A stretch of DNA of 64,000 bases. Origin: Paraburkholderia polaris. GTDB lineage: Bacteria; Pseudomonadota; Gammaproteobacteria; Burkholderiales; Burkholderiaceae. Under the pieces are notes generated by a model. It worked only from the letters and a program-made list of their open reading frames with translations, searched no databases and had not been told where the DNA came from. The DNA lies in assembly GCF_012927345.1 (NCBI RefSeq), contig NZ_JABBGJ010000003.1:241924-305923 (forward strand). The letters run 5' to 3'. Shown here one piece after another: positions 1 through 8,492 of the stretch. Each line of letters begins with the position of its first letter. The stretch's first letter is position 1. A program made the translations under genes and the position numbers.

Positions 1-176
1 GGCGCCGGAACGGTGCCTTGTTCCTTGAGCATATATTCGTGACACAGCCGGTCGAGTTCGCCGGTCGTGATGCCGGCCGCGACGAACGGCGTAATGTAAT
101 CGAGCACTTCGCTAGCGAGCTTGCAGGCGACGCGCATCTGCGCGATATCGTGTTCGTTTTTGAGCGTAATAGCCAT
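1..176 (-). CDS. map: Methionine aminopeptidase type I, N-terminal fragment
   Basis: Only the first 58 or so codons are present; the gene runs off the left edge. The reverse-strand ATG at 174-176 opens MAITLKNEHDIAQMR, followed by a helix rich in A, C and E and then GITTGELDRLCHEY. This is the typical N-terminal helix region of MetAP type I, which removes the initiator methionine from nascent proteins. The metal-binding residues lie outside the window. It is divergent from rpsB, as is usual in proteobacteria. Identification rests on sequence and neighbour together. Confidence 0.9.
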   Translation of the reverse strand, partial: MAITLKNEHDIAQMRVACKLASEVLDYITPFVAAGITTGELDRLCHEYMLKEQGTVPA

Positions 177-358
177 GAGTCGGGCCTGAAATGCGGTTTA
201 TTGCAAGATTATCGCACCATATTCCGGCTGCCGCAGGCTTTTGAGAGAGGTGGCGCCTTTTGCTCCCGTGTTTGCGGCGGATTGCGAGCGCCTTGGTGGA
301 GGCCGGTGGCAAGCGCCAAGGTGCAACCGCGTGCGGCAAGCGGGAGCTACCGCGCGGG

Positions 359-388
359 TTGAGTCGGCCGATAGTCGCGTGCTATAAT
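359..388 (+). promoter_or_regulatory. Sigma-70-type promoter for rpsB-tsf
   Basis: A TTGAGT hexamer at 359-364 and a perfect TATAAT at 383-388 are separated by 18 bases, facing rpsB. Transcription would start near 395 and leave a leader of about 235 nt. This is the best-looking promoter in the window. Confidence 0.75.
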
Positions 389-394
389 CTTTGG

Positions 395-629
395 CTAAGT
401 CGATCTCTGTCTTATTTTTGTTGCTCTATCGCTGTTCTAATGAACGCAAGCGGGCGCAAACTGGCAGGAAAGGCTTCTCGTAGCGATAGTTGCCTGCGCT
501 ACGAGCAAGGCAGTACCAAGGCAGCAGACTCGCAAGCCGGTGCACCCAGGGTGTCCGTCGCGTTCAGCCAAAAAGGCAGCGCGGCCGATACGGCAGCCGG
601 CTTAAGACCCAACCCTCGCGGAGATTTTC
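395..629 (+). other. Long 5' leader of rpsB
   Basis: About 235 nt separate the inferred start point from the rpsB ATG, and no credible gene lies in between. In E. coli, S2 represses its own operon through the rpsB leader, so a regulatory role is possible here. I did not derive a defined fold. Confidence 0.35.
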
Positions 630-1382
630 ATGGCAGTTACCATGCGTCAAATGCTGGAAGCCGGTGTCCACTTCGGTCACCAAACGCGCTTCTGGAACCC
701 GAAGATGGCCCCCTTCATTTTCGGTCATCGCAACAAGATTCACATCATCAACCTCGAAAAGACGCTGCCGATGTACAACGACGCGCTGAAGTACGCGCGT
801 CAACTGGCAGCGAATCGCGGCACGATCCTGTTCGTCGGCACGAAGCGTCAATCGCGCGACACGATCGCTGAAGAAGCACAACGCGCTGGCATGCCTTACG
901 TCAACGCACGCTGGCTCGGCGGCATGCTGACCAACTTCAAGACGCTGAAGGTCTCGATCAAGCGCCTGAAGGACATGGAAGCAGCGCTGGAAGCAGGCGA
1001 AACCGAACGCATGAGCAAGAAGGAAGCGCTCCTGTTCGAACGCGAAATGGCCAAGCTGCAAAAGTCGATCGGCGGCGTGAAGGACATGGGCGGTATTCCG
1101 GACGCGATCTTCGTGGTCGACGTCGGCTACCACAAGATTGCCGTCACCGAAGCTAACAAGCTCGGCGTGCCGGTCATCGCCGTGGTCGACACGAACCACT
1201 CGCCGGAAGGCATCGACTACGTGATCCCGGGTAACGACGACGCTTCGAAGGCTGTCGCTCTGTACACGGCTGGCGTGGCTGACGCGATCCTCGAAGGCCG
1301 TGCTAACGCGGTCAACGAAGTGGTGCAAGCTGCACGTGGTGGCGACGGCGACGAGTTCGTCGAGGTCAACTCGGAAGCGTAA
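630..1382 (+). CDS. rpsB: 30S ribosomal protein S2
   Basis: The 250-residue product matches the S2 family over its whole length. It begins [18 protein letters not shown], has the conserved GTKRQ stretch near residue 70 and [12 protein letters not shown] near residue 95, and an acidic C-terminus. S2 binds late to the 30S head and recruits S1. The ATG at 630 is preceded by a purine-rich stretch (CGGAGATTTTC). rpsB precedes tsf as in nearly all bacteria, with a strong terminator between the two. Confidence 0.98.
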   Translation: MAVTMRQMLEAGVHFGHQTRFWNPKMAPFIFGHRNKIHIINLEKTLPMYNDALKYARQLAANRGTILFVGTKRQSRDTIAEEAQRAGMPYVNARWLGGMLTNFKTLKVSIKRLKDMEAALEAGETERMSKKEALLFEREMAKLQKSIGGVKDMGGIPDAIFVVDVGYHKIAVTEANKLGVPVIAVVDTNHSPEGIDYVIPGNDDASKAVALYTAGVADAILEGRANAVNEVVQAARGGDGDEFVEVNSEA

Positions 1383-1400
1383 AGCTGCCCCGTGTCCGGC

Positions 1401-1434
1401 AAAAAAGGGGGCTTTCTACAGGCCCCCTTTTTTT
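1401..1434 (+). terminator. Intrinsic terminator between rpsB and tsf
   Basis: An A6-G5-C stem pairs with G-C5-T7 around a short TTTCTACA-type loop, leaving a T tract on the plus strand. It could cause termination or attenuation between rpsB and tsf, setting the S2 to EF-Ts ratio. Confidence 0.85.
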
Positions 1435-1574
1435 AAGCCGCGACAATGTAGTGGTGTGCTGTGAGCAGTGCCTAAACGTGGTCCGTAAAAAATACGCGCG
1501 ACGTTGAAACGAATTCTTGCCGCCGGTATCGAAGTCCGGGCGGCGTGTGACAGACGGAACTCAAGGAGCAAATG

Positions 1575-2456
1575 ATGGCGGCAATTACCGCAAGCATGGT
1601 TGCAGAACTGCGCGCAAAGACCGACGCGCCGATGATGGAATGCAAGAAAGCGCTGACGGAAGCTGAAGGCGACATGGCGCGCGCTGAAGAGCTGCTGCGC
1701 GTGAAGCTGGGCAACAAGGCCAGCAAGGCAGCGTCGCGCGTGACGGCTGAAGGCGTGGTCGCATCGTTCATTGGCGGCAACGCCGGTTCGCTGGTCGAAC
1801 TGAATTGCGAAACCGACTTCGTTTCGAAGAACGACGACTTCCTGGCTTTCTCGAAGACGGTCGCTGAGCTGGTCGCTACGCAAAACCCGGCAGACGTCGC
1901 TGCGCTGGCGGCCCTGCCGCTGGACGGCTCGACGGTCGACGCAGTGCGTCTGGCACTGGTCGGCAAGATCGGTGAAAACCTGTCGATCCGCCGTTTCGTG
2001 CGTTTCGACACGTCGAACAAGCTGGCAGCGTACCTGCACGGCACCCGTATCGGCGTGCTGGTCGAGTACACCGGCGCGGACGAGCAGGTCGGTAAGGACG
2101 TGGCAATGCACATCGCCGCCATGAAGCCGGTCTCGCTGTCGTCGGACGACGTCCCGGCGGATCTGATCGCCAAGGAACGCAGCATTGCTGAGCAGAAGGC
2201 TGCTGAATCGGGCAAGCCGGCTGAAATCGTCGCCAAGATGGTCGACGGCAGCGTGCAGAAGTACCTGAAGGAAGTGTCGCTGCTGAACCAGACGTTCGTT
2301 AAGAACGACAAACAGACGATCGAACAGATGCTGAAGGCTGGCAACGCGAGCGTGCAGAAGTTCGCGCTGTTCGTGGTCGGTGAAGGCATCGAGAAGAAGC
2401 AGGACGACTTCGCAGCTGAAGTGGCGGCTCAAGTCGCTGCTGCAAAGCAACAATAA
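1575..2456 (+). CDS. tsf: Elongation factor Ts
   Basis: EF-Ts is the guanine-nucleotide exchange factor that recycles EF-Tu. The N-terminal UBA-like region carries [12 protein letters not shown], and the conserved [10 protein letters not shown] that contacts EF-Tu lies near residue 80. Length is 293 residues, normal for the family. Two adjacent ATG codons occur at 1572 and 1575. AAGGAG at 1563-1568 lies 3 bases from the first and 6 from the second, so the second is preferred. Confidence 0.97.
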   Translation: MAAITASMVAELRAKTDAPMMECKKALTEAEGDMARAEELLRVKLGNKASKAASRVTAEGVVASFIGGNAGSLVELNCETDFVSKNDDFLAFSKTVAELVATQNPADVAALAALPLDGSTVDAVRLALVGKIGENLSIRRFVRFDTSNKLAAYLHGTRIGVLVEYTGADEQVGKDVAMHIAAMKPVSLSSDDVPADLIAKERSIAEQKAAESGKPAEIVAKMVDGSVQKYLKEVSLLNQTFVKNDKQTIEQMLKAGNASVQKFALFVVGEGIEKKQDDFAAEVAAQVAAAKQQ

Positions 2457-2600
2457 GCATCGCTTAAGCTTCAGTTAGTACCGTTCGATCCGCGGCGGAG
2501 CAAGACTTTGCCGCGGTCGGCGGCGCCGCAAGGCTGCGCGCGGGTGACCCTCGTGGCGCACGCCGCTGGCGAACCCCAGGGTTCGTCAATTTGGCGACGC

Positions 2601-2630
2601 TTGCCCGAATCAGTATTTCACCCCTACATT
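2601..2630 (+). promoter_or_regulatory. Possible promoter before pyrH
   Basis: TTGCCC at 2601-2606 and TACATT at 2625-2630 are 18 bases apart in the 217-base tsf-pyrH gap. Each matches four of six consensus bases, so the call is tentative. Confidence 0.35.
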
Positions 2631-2673
2631 AGTCCCTTGTTGTTGCCCTGTTCTGCGCGATCTGGATACCCCT

Positions 2674-3387
2674 ATGCCCACTGCCTATAAACGCGTCCTG
2701 CTCAAACTCTCCGGTGAAGCTCTGATGGGCGACGATGCCTTTGGCATCAATCGCGCAACCATCGAACGAATGGTAGCGGACGTGGCCGAAGTGGTCCGTC
2801 TCGGAACGCAGCTGGCCGTGGTGATCGGCGGCGGCAATATTTTCCGCGGCGTCGCGGGCGGCGCGGCCGGGATGGATCGCGCCACGGCAGACTACATGGG
2901 CATGCTGGCCACCATGATGAACGCGCTGGCGCTGCAGGACGCAATGCGCCACGCCGGTATTGAAGCGCGTGTGCAATCCGCGCTGCGCATGGACCAGGTG
3001 GTCGAGCCGTACATCCGTCCCCGCGCGATTCGCCAGCTCGAAGAAGGCAAAGTCGTGATTTTCGCGGCCGGTACCGGCAATCCGTTCTTCACGACGGATA
3101 CGGCTGCCGCGCTGCGCGGCTCGGAAGTCGGCGCGGAAGTTGTGCTGAAGGCCACCAAGGTGGACGGCGTCTATTCTGCCGACCCAAAGAAAGACCCGAG
3201 CGCGACCCGTTACGCCACGATCAGCTTCGACGAAGCCATCGGCCGTAATCTGCAGGTGATGGACGCCACGGCGTTCGCGCTGTGCCGCGACCAGAAGCTG
3301 CCGATCCGGGTGTTTTCGATCGTCAAGCCGGGCGCGCTCAAGCGCATCGTACTGGGCGAGGACGAGGGCACCCTCGTCCACGTGTAA
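2674..3387 (+). CDS. pyrH: Uridylate kinase (UMP kinase)
   Basis: Bacterial UMP kinase of the amino-acid-kinase fold; it phosphorylates UMP to UDP for nucleotide, peptidoglycan and LPS precursors. KLSGEAL at residues 11-17 and GGGNIFRG at 52-59 form the phosphate-binding elements, and [12 protein letters not shown] near residue 165 matches the family. The 237 residues are full length. It sits between tsf and frr, the standard order. It is hexameric and normally under GTP/UTP allosteric control. Confidence 0.97.
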   Translation: MPTAYKRVLLKLSGEALMGDDAFGINRATIERMVADVAEVVRLGTQLAVVIGGGNIFRGVAGGAAGMDRATADYMGMLATMMNALALQDAMRHAGIEARVQSALRMDQVVEPYIRPRAIRQLEEGKVVIFAAGTGNPFFTTDTAAALRGSEVGAEVVLKATKVDGVYSADPKKDPSATRYATISFDEAIGRNLQVMDATAFALCRDQKLPIRVFSIVKPGALKRIVLGEDEGTLVHV

Positions 3388-3487
3388 ACTCTCGTTCACA
3401 TAACGTGGGCTTTAACGCGAGCCCAGGCCGCCGCATATTCCGCGCGCTGGCTGGCTCGCACCGTTTTGAAGGTTCGGAGGTTTAAAA

Positions 3488-4048
3488 ATGTCTGTGGCTG
3501 ATATCAGGAAGGGCGCTGAACAAAAGATGCAGCGTTCCATCGACGCGTTCAAGAACGACTTGTCGAAGATCCGCACGGGCCGTGCACACACGGGCCTGCT
3601 CGATCACATCCAGTGCGATTACTACGGTTCGCCGGTGCCGATTTCGCAGGTCGCGAACCTGACGCTGATCGACGCACGCACGATCGGCGTGCAGCCGTGG
3701 GAAAAGAAGATGGTCCAGGTCGTCGAAAAGGCGATCCGCGAGTCGGACCTCGGTCTGAACCCGGCTACGCAAGGCGACGTGATCCGCGTGCCGATGCCCG
3801 CGCTGACCGAAGAACGCCGCCGCGAACTGACCAAAGTGGTCAAGAGCGAAGCAGAAACGGCCAAGGTTGCTATTCGTAACCTGCGCCGTGATGCAAACGA
3901 GCAACTGAAAAAGCTCGTGAAAGACAAGGAAATTTCAGAAGACGACGAGCGCCGTGCCGGTGACGACGTTCAGAAACTGACGGACAAGTTCGTCACGGAA
4001 ATCGACAAGCTTGTAGTGACCAAAGAAGCCGAGATCATGACGGTCTGA
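3488..4048 (+). CDS. frr: Ribosome recycling factor
   Basis: RRF splits post-termination ribosomes together with EF-G. The 186-residue protein shows the signature [13 protein letters not shown] near residue 30, [14 protein letters not shown] residues around 53, and [15 protein letters not shown] near residue 100. The C-terminal half is a charged helix of the three-helix bundle. A strong Shine-Dalgarno (GGAGG, 3477-3481) precedes the ATG. Codons are ordinary for the region. Confidence 0.97.
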   Translation: MSVADIRKGAEQKMQRSIDAFKNDLSKIRTGRAHTGLLDHIQCDYYGSPVPISQVANLTLIDARTIGVQPWEKKMVQVVEKAIRESDLGLNPATQGDVIRVPMPALTEERRRELTKVVKSEAETAKVAIRNLRRDANEQLKKLVKDKEISEDDERRAGDDVQKLTDKFVTEIDKLVVTKEAEIMTV

Positions 4049-4080
4049 GGCCGCATGGCCCCGAGGAAAACGCAGGGCCG

Positions 4081-4156
4081 CCCCAGGTTTTCCGCCCTGC
4101 AGGAAGTCCCCTTGGGGGATTGCCCCCTCGGGGGGCTTGGCGCGAAGCGCCAGGTT
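4081..4156. repeat. Hairpin-dense intergenic element between frr and uppS
   Basis: Three short palindromes lie side by side: TCCCC/GGGGA near 4107-4119, GCCCCCTCGGGGGGC at 4122-4136 and TGGCGCGAAGCGCCA at 4138-4152. No T tract follows, so this is not a standard terminator. It may be a dispersed repeat or a processing element that sets relative expression within the operon; the repeat status cannot be judged from one copy. Confidence 0.5.
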
Positions 4157-4218
4157 TGGGGGCACTCAGCACCTTCAAGACTTCCACTTCTTTTTTTGCA
4201 GTCACTGTCCCGACGGCC

Positions 4219-5001
4219 ATGACCTATACCAGCTCAACCGTGCGCGTGCCTGATGTCGCCGCGGTGCCGCGACATATCGCGATCATCATGGACGGCAACG
4301 GCCGTTGGGCGACCCAGCGCCGTCTGCCGCGCGTGGCCGGTCATACGCGCGGCGTCGACGCGGTGCGTGCGGCCGTCGAAGCCTGCGCCCGGCAGGGCGT
4401 CGAATATCTGACGCTCTTTGCCTTCAGCTCGGAAAACTGGCGCCGCCCGAACGACGAAGTGTCGTTCCTGATGCGTCTGTTCGTCACTGCGCTGGAGCGC
4501 GAGATCGGCAAGCTGCACGCGAACGGCATTCGTCTGCGCGTGGTCGGCGATCTGTCGAAGTTCGATACGCGCATTCGCGATCTGATCAAGCGCGCGGAGA
4601 CCAAAACTGCGCGCAACACCCGCCTCACGCTTACCATCGCCGCCAACTACGGCGGCCGATGGGACATCATGCAGGCCACCCGCAAGCTCGCCGAACAATC
4701 GGCGCTGGCGGGCAAGGCGGTCGAGGTGACCGAGGACTCGTTCGCCGGACACCTGTCAATGGCCTATGCGCCGGAGCCGGACCTCTTTATCCGCACCGGC
4801 GGCGAGCGCCGCGTCAGCAACTTCCTGCTGTGGCAACTCGCCTACACCGAGTTCTACTTCACCGACACGTTCTGGCCGGATTTCGACGCCGACGCGCTCG
4901 GCCACGCTATCGCTTCCTACGCGGAGCGTGAGCGCCGCTTCGGCCGCACCAGTGCTCAACTCGAGCCGCAATCGCAAAACGTCGATTCGCTTCCATGCTA
5001 A
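4219..5001 (+). CDS. uppS: Undecaprenyl diphosphate synthase
   Basis: A cis-prenyltransferase making the C55 lipid carrier for peptidoglycan and O-antigen. From the ATG at 4219 the product is 260 residues. It carries [10 protein letters not shown] with the catalytic Asp at residue 25, [11 protein letters not shown] near residue 75, and the C-terminal [15 protein letters not shown] substrate-binding motif. The reading frame is open further upstream (to 4120), but homology begins only at the chosen start. It overlaps cdsA by 7 bases, suggesting coupled translation. Confidence 0.96.
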   Translation: MTYTSSTVRVPDVAAVPRHIAIIMDGNGRWATQRRLPRVAGHTRGVDAVRAAVEACARQGVEYLTLFAFSSENWRRPNDEVSFLMRLFVTALEREIGKLHANGIRLRVVGDLSKFDTRIRDLIKRAETKTARNTRLTLTIAANYGGRWDIMQATRKLAEQSALAGKAVEVTEDSFAGHLSMAYAPEPDLFIRTGGERRVSNFLLWQLAYTEFYFTDTFWPDFDADALGHAIASYAERERRFGRTSAQLEPQSQNVDSLPC

Positions 5002-5816
5002 AAACCCGTGTCATCACGGCGATCATCCTGCTGGCGATCTTCCTGCCGGTCACGTTGTTCGCGCCGGTGGGCGCGTTCGGCGCGCTGATCGCCTTCGTCG
5101 TCGTGTTCGCCGCGTGGGAGTGGGCGCGCCTGCTGAAGCTCGGCGGCGCGGGCCCGGTCATCTACGCGCTGGTGGCGGCGGTTGCGCTGGTCGCGAGTAC
5201 GCGGCTCGGTACCGGTGTCGAGGAGCCCCGGCCGCTGTTTCAGGCGGCCGCTATTTTCTGGGTGATCGCGGGGCCGTACGTGCTCCTGCGCAAGCCGACC
5301 CTCGCGCAAGGCGCCTGGCGCGCTTTTCTATTCCTTGCTGGCATTGTGGTATTCGTCGCGTGCTGGCATGCTCTCGTCGCCGCTCGCATGAAGGGCGTGC
5401 CGTTCGTGCTGTCGCTGCTGCTGTTGGTATGGCTTGCCGATATCGGCGCATACTTCTCTGGAAAGGCTTTCGGAAAACACAAGCTGGCGCCTGCCATCAG
5501 CCCGGGTAAGACTTGGGAGGGCGCGATCGGCGGCTGGCTGGTGGTGATGATCGTCGCGGCGGCGGCGGTCTTTTTGCACGCGTTCGAGCCCACCCTGTAT
5601 TCTGCGCTGCTGGCGCAATTGGGCGCCGTACGTACGCTGCTCGCTCTGACCCTGCTGGTGGCATTCAGCGTGGTGGGCGACCTGTTCGAATCAATGATGA
5701 AACGCCAGGCCGGAGTGAAAGATTCAAGCGGCCTGTTGCCCGGGCACGGTGGCGTACTCGACCGCATCGACGCATTGTTGCCGGTGCTGCCGCTTGCCAT
5801 GCTGCTGCTCGGCTAG
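4995..5816 (+). CDS. cdsA: Phosphatidate cytidylyltransferase
   Basis: Inner-membrane enzyme converting phosphatidate and CTP to CDP-diacylglycerol, the precursor of all phospholipids here. The 273 residues contain about eight hydrophobic segments. The C-terminal signature [16 protein letters not shown] followed by [13 protein letters not shown] holds the Asp residues that bind metal and CTP. It overlaps uppS and is followed by dxr after 10 bases, so it is in the same operon. Confidence 0.95.
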   Translation: MLKTRVITAIILLAIFLPVTLFAPVGAFGALIAFVVVFAAWEWARLLKLGGAGPVIYALVAAVALVASTRLGTGVEEPRPLFQAAAIFWVIAGPYVLLRKPTLAQGAWRAFLFLAGIVVFVACWHALVAARMKGVPFVLSLLLLVWLADIGAYFSGKAFGKHKLAPAISPGKTWEGAIGGWLVVMIVAAAAVFLHAFEPTLYSALLAQLGAVRTLLALTLLVAFSVVGDLFESMMKRQAGVKDSSGLLPGHGGVLDRIDALLPVLPLAMLLLG

Positions 5817-5826
5817 AGAAAGAGAT

Positions 5827-7032
5827 ATGCAAAAACGTCTGACATTGCTCGGTTCTACGGGCTCGATTGGAGACAGCACGCTTGACGTCGTCGCGCGTCA
5901 TCCCGAGCGCTTTTCGGTTTACGCGCTCACGGCGCATCGCAACGGTGACAAGCTCGTCGAGCAATGCCTGCGCTTTCAGCCTGAAGTCGCGGTAGTCGGC
6001 GATGCCGATACCGCTGCGCACGTCGCGGCGAAGCTGCGCGAAGCGGGCTGCAAGACCGAAGTCACGTACGGGCCGCAAGCGCTCGTCGACGTGTCGAAGA
6101 GCGATGGCTGCGATACGGTGGTGGCGGCGATTGTCGGTGCGGCCGGCCTCGCGCCGAGCCTGGCCGCTGCGCGCGCCGGCAAGCGCATTCTGCTCGCCAA
6201 CAAGGAAGCGCTGGTGATGTCCGGCGCGATCTTCATGGACGCGGTGCGTGACAACGGCGCCGTGCTGCTGCCGGTCGACAGCGAACACAACGCCATTTTC
6301 CAATGCCTGCCGCGCGAAGCCGCGCTGCACGGCGGCGTCTCGAAGATCATCCTGACCGCGTCGGGTGGCCCGTTCCGCACGCGCGAACCGGCCACGCTAG
6401 TCGACGTCACGCCTGACGAGGCCTGCAAGCATCCGAACTGGGTGATGGGCCGTAAGATTTCGGTCGACTCGGCCACGATGATGAACAAAGGCCTCGAAGT
6501 GATCGAGGCGCACTGGCTCTTCGATTTGCCGGGCGAGCGCATCGACGTGCTGATTCACCCGCAAAGCGTGATCCATTCGATGGTGTCGTACGCTGACGGC
6601 TCGGTGCTCGCGCAACTGGGGAACCCCGACATGCGCACGCCGATCGCGCACGCGCTGGCGTTTCCCGATCGCGTCGATTCGGGCGTGGCGCAACTCGATC
6701 TGCTGCAGGTCGCGTCGCTCTCGTTCGAAAAGCCGGATTACACACGCTTCCCATGTCTCGCGCTCGCGGTGAAGGCACTGGCTGAGGGTGGGTTGGCGAG
6801 CGCGGCCCTGAATGCCGCGAACGAAATCGCTGTTGAAGCGTTCCTGTCGCGCCAGATTGGTTTCATGGCAATCGCTCAGGTTGTCGACGCCGTGCTCAAC
6901 GCGTTGCCGAACCGCAGCGCGCACGCGCTCGAAGACGTGATTGAGGCCGACGCAGCCGCGCGCCGCGCCGCTGCCGATTTCATCGCGCGTCTGCCGGACG
7001 GCGCCCGTCGCACGGAACGCGCCGTCCAGTGA
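5827..7032 (+). CDS. dxr: 1-deoxy-D-xylulose 5-phosphate reductoisomerase
   Basis: Second enzyme of the MEP isoprenoid pathway, using NADPH and a divalent metal. From ATG 5827 it is 401 residues. The N-terminal Rossmann motif is [13 protein letters not shown]. Catalytic-domain motifs follow in order: [33 protein letters not shown], and the flexible-loop region [19 protein letters not shown]. The start is placed at [12 protein letters not shown] because upstream residues do not fit the family. It sits with uppS and cdsA in a lipid-precursor block. Confidence 0.97.
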   Translation: MQKRLTLLGSTGSIGDSTLDVVARHPERFSVYALTAHRNGDKLVEQCLRFQPEVAVVGDADTAAHVAAKLREAGCKTEVTYGPQALVDVSKSDGCDTVVAAIVGAAGLAPSLAAARAGKRILLANKEALVMSGAIFMDAVRDNGAVLLPVDSEHNAIFQCLPREAALHGGVSKIILTASGGPFRTREPATLVDVTPDEACKHPNWVMGRKISVDSATMMNKGLEVIEAHWLFDLPGERIDVLIHPQSVIHSMVSYADGSVLAQLGNPDMRTPIAHALAFPDRVDSGVAQLDLLQVASLSFEKPDYTRFPCLALAVKALAEGGLASAALNAANEIAVEAFLSRQIGFMAIAQVVDAVLNALPNRSAHALEDVIEADAAARRAAADFIARLPDGARRTERAVQ

Positions 7033-7039
7033 GGCGCCT

Positions 7040-8425
7040 ATGAATCTGCTGATCGAACTGCTTGCCTTCGCGGTCGCGATTGGCGTACTCGTGGTCGTCC
7101 ACGAGTACGGGCATTACAGCGTGGCGCGTTTGTGCGGCGTCAAGGTGTTGCGCTTTTCGATCGGTTTCGGCAAGCCGCTGTTCCAATGGGTGAGCCCGAA
7201 AACGGGCACCGAATGGACGATTGCCGCACTGCCGCTGGGCGGCTACGTGAAGATGCTCGACGAACGCGAGACCGGCGGTGCGCCAATTCCGGTTGAAGCC
7301 TTGCCGCATGCCTTCAACCGGCAGTCGGTGTGGCGTCGTTTCGCGATCGTCGCGGCCGGTCCGGTCGCGAACTTCCTGCTCGCCATCGTGCTGTTCGCCC
7401 TCGTGTTCGCCACCGGCGTGACGGAGCCGGCGGCGGTGGTTGCCGCGCCTGCTCCGAATACGCCGGCGGCGTTGGCCGGTTTCGACGGCGGCGAAACCAT
7501 CGTCGCAGTGCGAGCCGAGAATGCCGGCGAATCCGAACACGTGCGCTCGTGGTCCGACCTGCGCTGGAAACTGCTGGGCGCGGCATTCGATCACAAGCGC
7601 GTCGTGCTGAGCGCGAAAGATGCCCACGGCACCTCGGATTTCCAGCTGGATCTGCGCGGTATCACCGAGAAAGACGTCGACGACGACTTTATGTCGCATC
7701 TCGGCTTCGAGCCGGGTGGTGGCAAGCTCACAGTCGCTGGTGTGCAACCGGATAGCGCAGCACAAAAGGCAGGCCTTGTAGTGGGTGACCGTCTGCGCGC
7801 GATCAACGGTATCCCTACCGACAATGCCACGGCCTTCATCGCTTATGTAAAATCGCACGCCGGTGTGCCCGTGACGCTGCAGGTAGAGCGTGGTGGGCCA
7901 GCGGCGAGCAAGCTGGAAGACGTTCGCATCGTCCCGCAGTCGCAGCGTGATGACGCAACAGGTCAGCAAATCGGCCGTATCGGTGCGGAACTCGCCACCC
8001 AGGTGCCGTCGATCGACGTGCGTTATGGGCCGGTCGAAAGTCTGCAACTGGGCGCACGCCGCACGTGGGACCTCGCTGTTTATTCGGTGCGCATGTTCGG
8101 GCGAATGATCGTTGGCGAGGCTTCGCTGAAGAATCTTTCTGGCCCCGTGACGATCGCCGATTACGCAGGAAAGAGCGCACGTCTAGGTCCTTCTGCATTC
8201 CTGTCGTTCCTGGCCCTTGTCAGTATTAGCCTCGGCGTACTGAACCTGTTACCAATTCCGGTATTGGACGGGGGTCATCTGTTATATTATTTGGTTGAAG
8301 CTGTAACCGGCAAAGTTGTTTCTGATCGCTGGCAACTCGTTTTTCAGAGGGCGGGTCTCGCCTGCATCGTCGCGTTGTCGGCGATTGCGCTGTTCAACGA
8401 TCTGGCTCGTTTAATCCATTTTTAA
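7040..8425 (+). CDS. rseP: Site-2 intramembrane zinc metalloprotease RseP
   Basis: Membrane protease that cleaves anti-sigma-E factors in the envelope stress response and clears signal peptides. The HEYGH zinc motif is at residues 21-25 in the first membrane helix. Tandem PDZ domains occupy roughly residues 110-300, and the third zinc ligand lies in the C-terminal PIPVLDGGHLLYY. Length is 461 residues, close to E. coli RseP. It starts 7 bases after dxr and precedes bamA, whose misfolded clients trigger sigma-E. Confidence 0.96.
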   Translation: MNLLIELLAFAVAIGVLVVVHEYGHYSVARLCGVKVLRFSIGFGKPLFQWVSPKTGTEWTIAALPLGGYVKMLDERETGGAPIPVEALPHAFNRQSVWRRFAIVAAGPVANFLLAIVLFALVFATGVTEPAAVVAAPAPNTPAALAGFDGGETIVAVRAENAGESEHVRSWSDLRWKLLGAAFDHKRVVLSAKDAHGTSDFQLDLRGITEKDVDDDFMSHLGFEPGGGKLTVAGVQPDSAAQKAGLVVGDRLRAINGIPTDNATAFIAYVKSHAGVPVTLQVERGGPAASKLEDVRIVPQSQRDDATGQQIGRIGAELATQVPSIDVRYGPVESLQLGARRTWDLAVYSVRMFGRMIVGEASLKNLSGPVTIADYAGKSARLGPSAFLSFLALVSISLGVLNLLPIPVLDGGHLLYYLVEAVTGKVVSDRWQLVFQRAGLACIVALSAIALFNDLARLIHF

Positions 8426-8492
8426 AGTGTCTGGCGGCGTTCACGATGGCGACCGTCTGACCTGATGCAGCTATACACACTGGGGAAGCACG

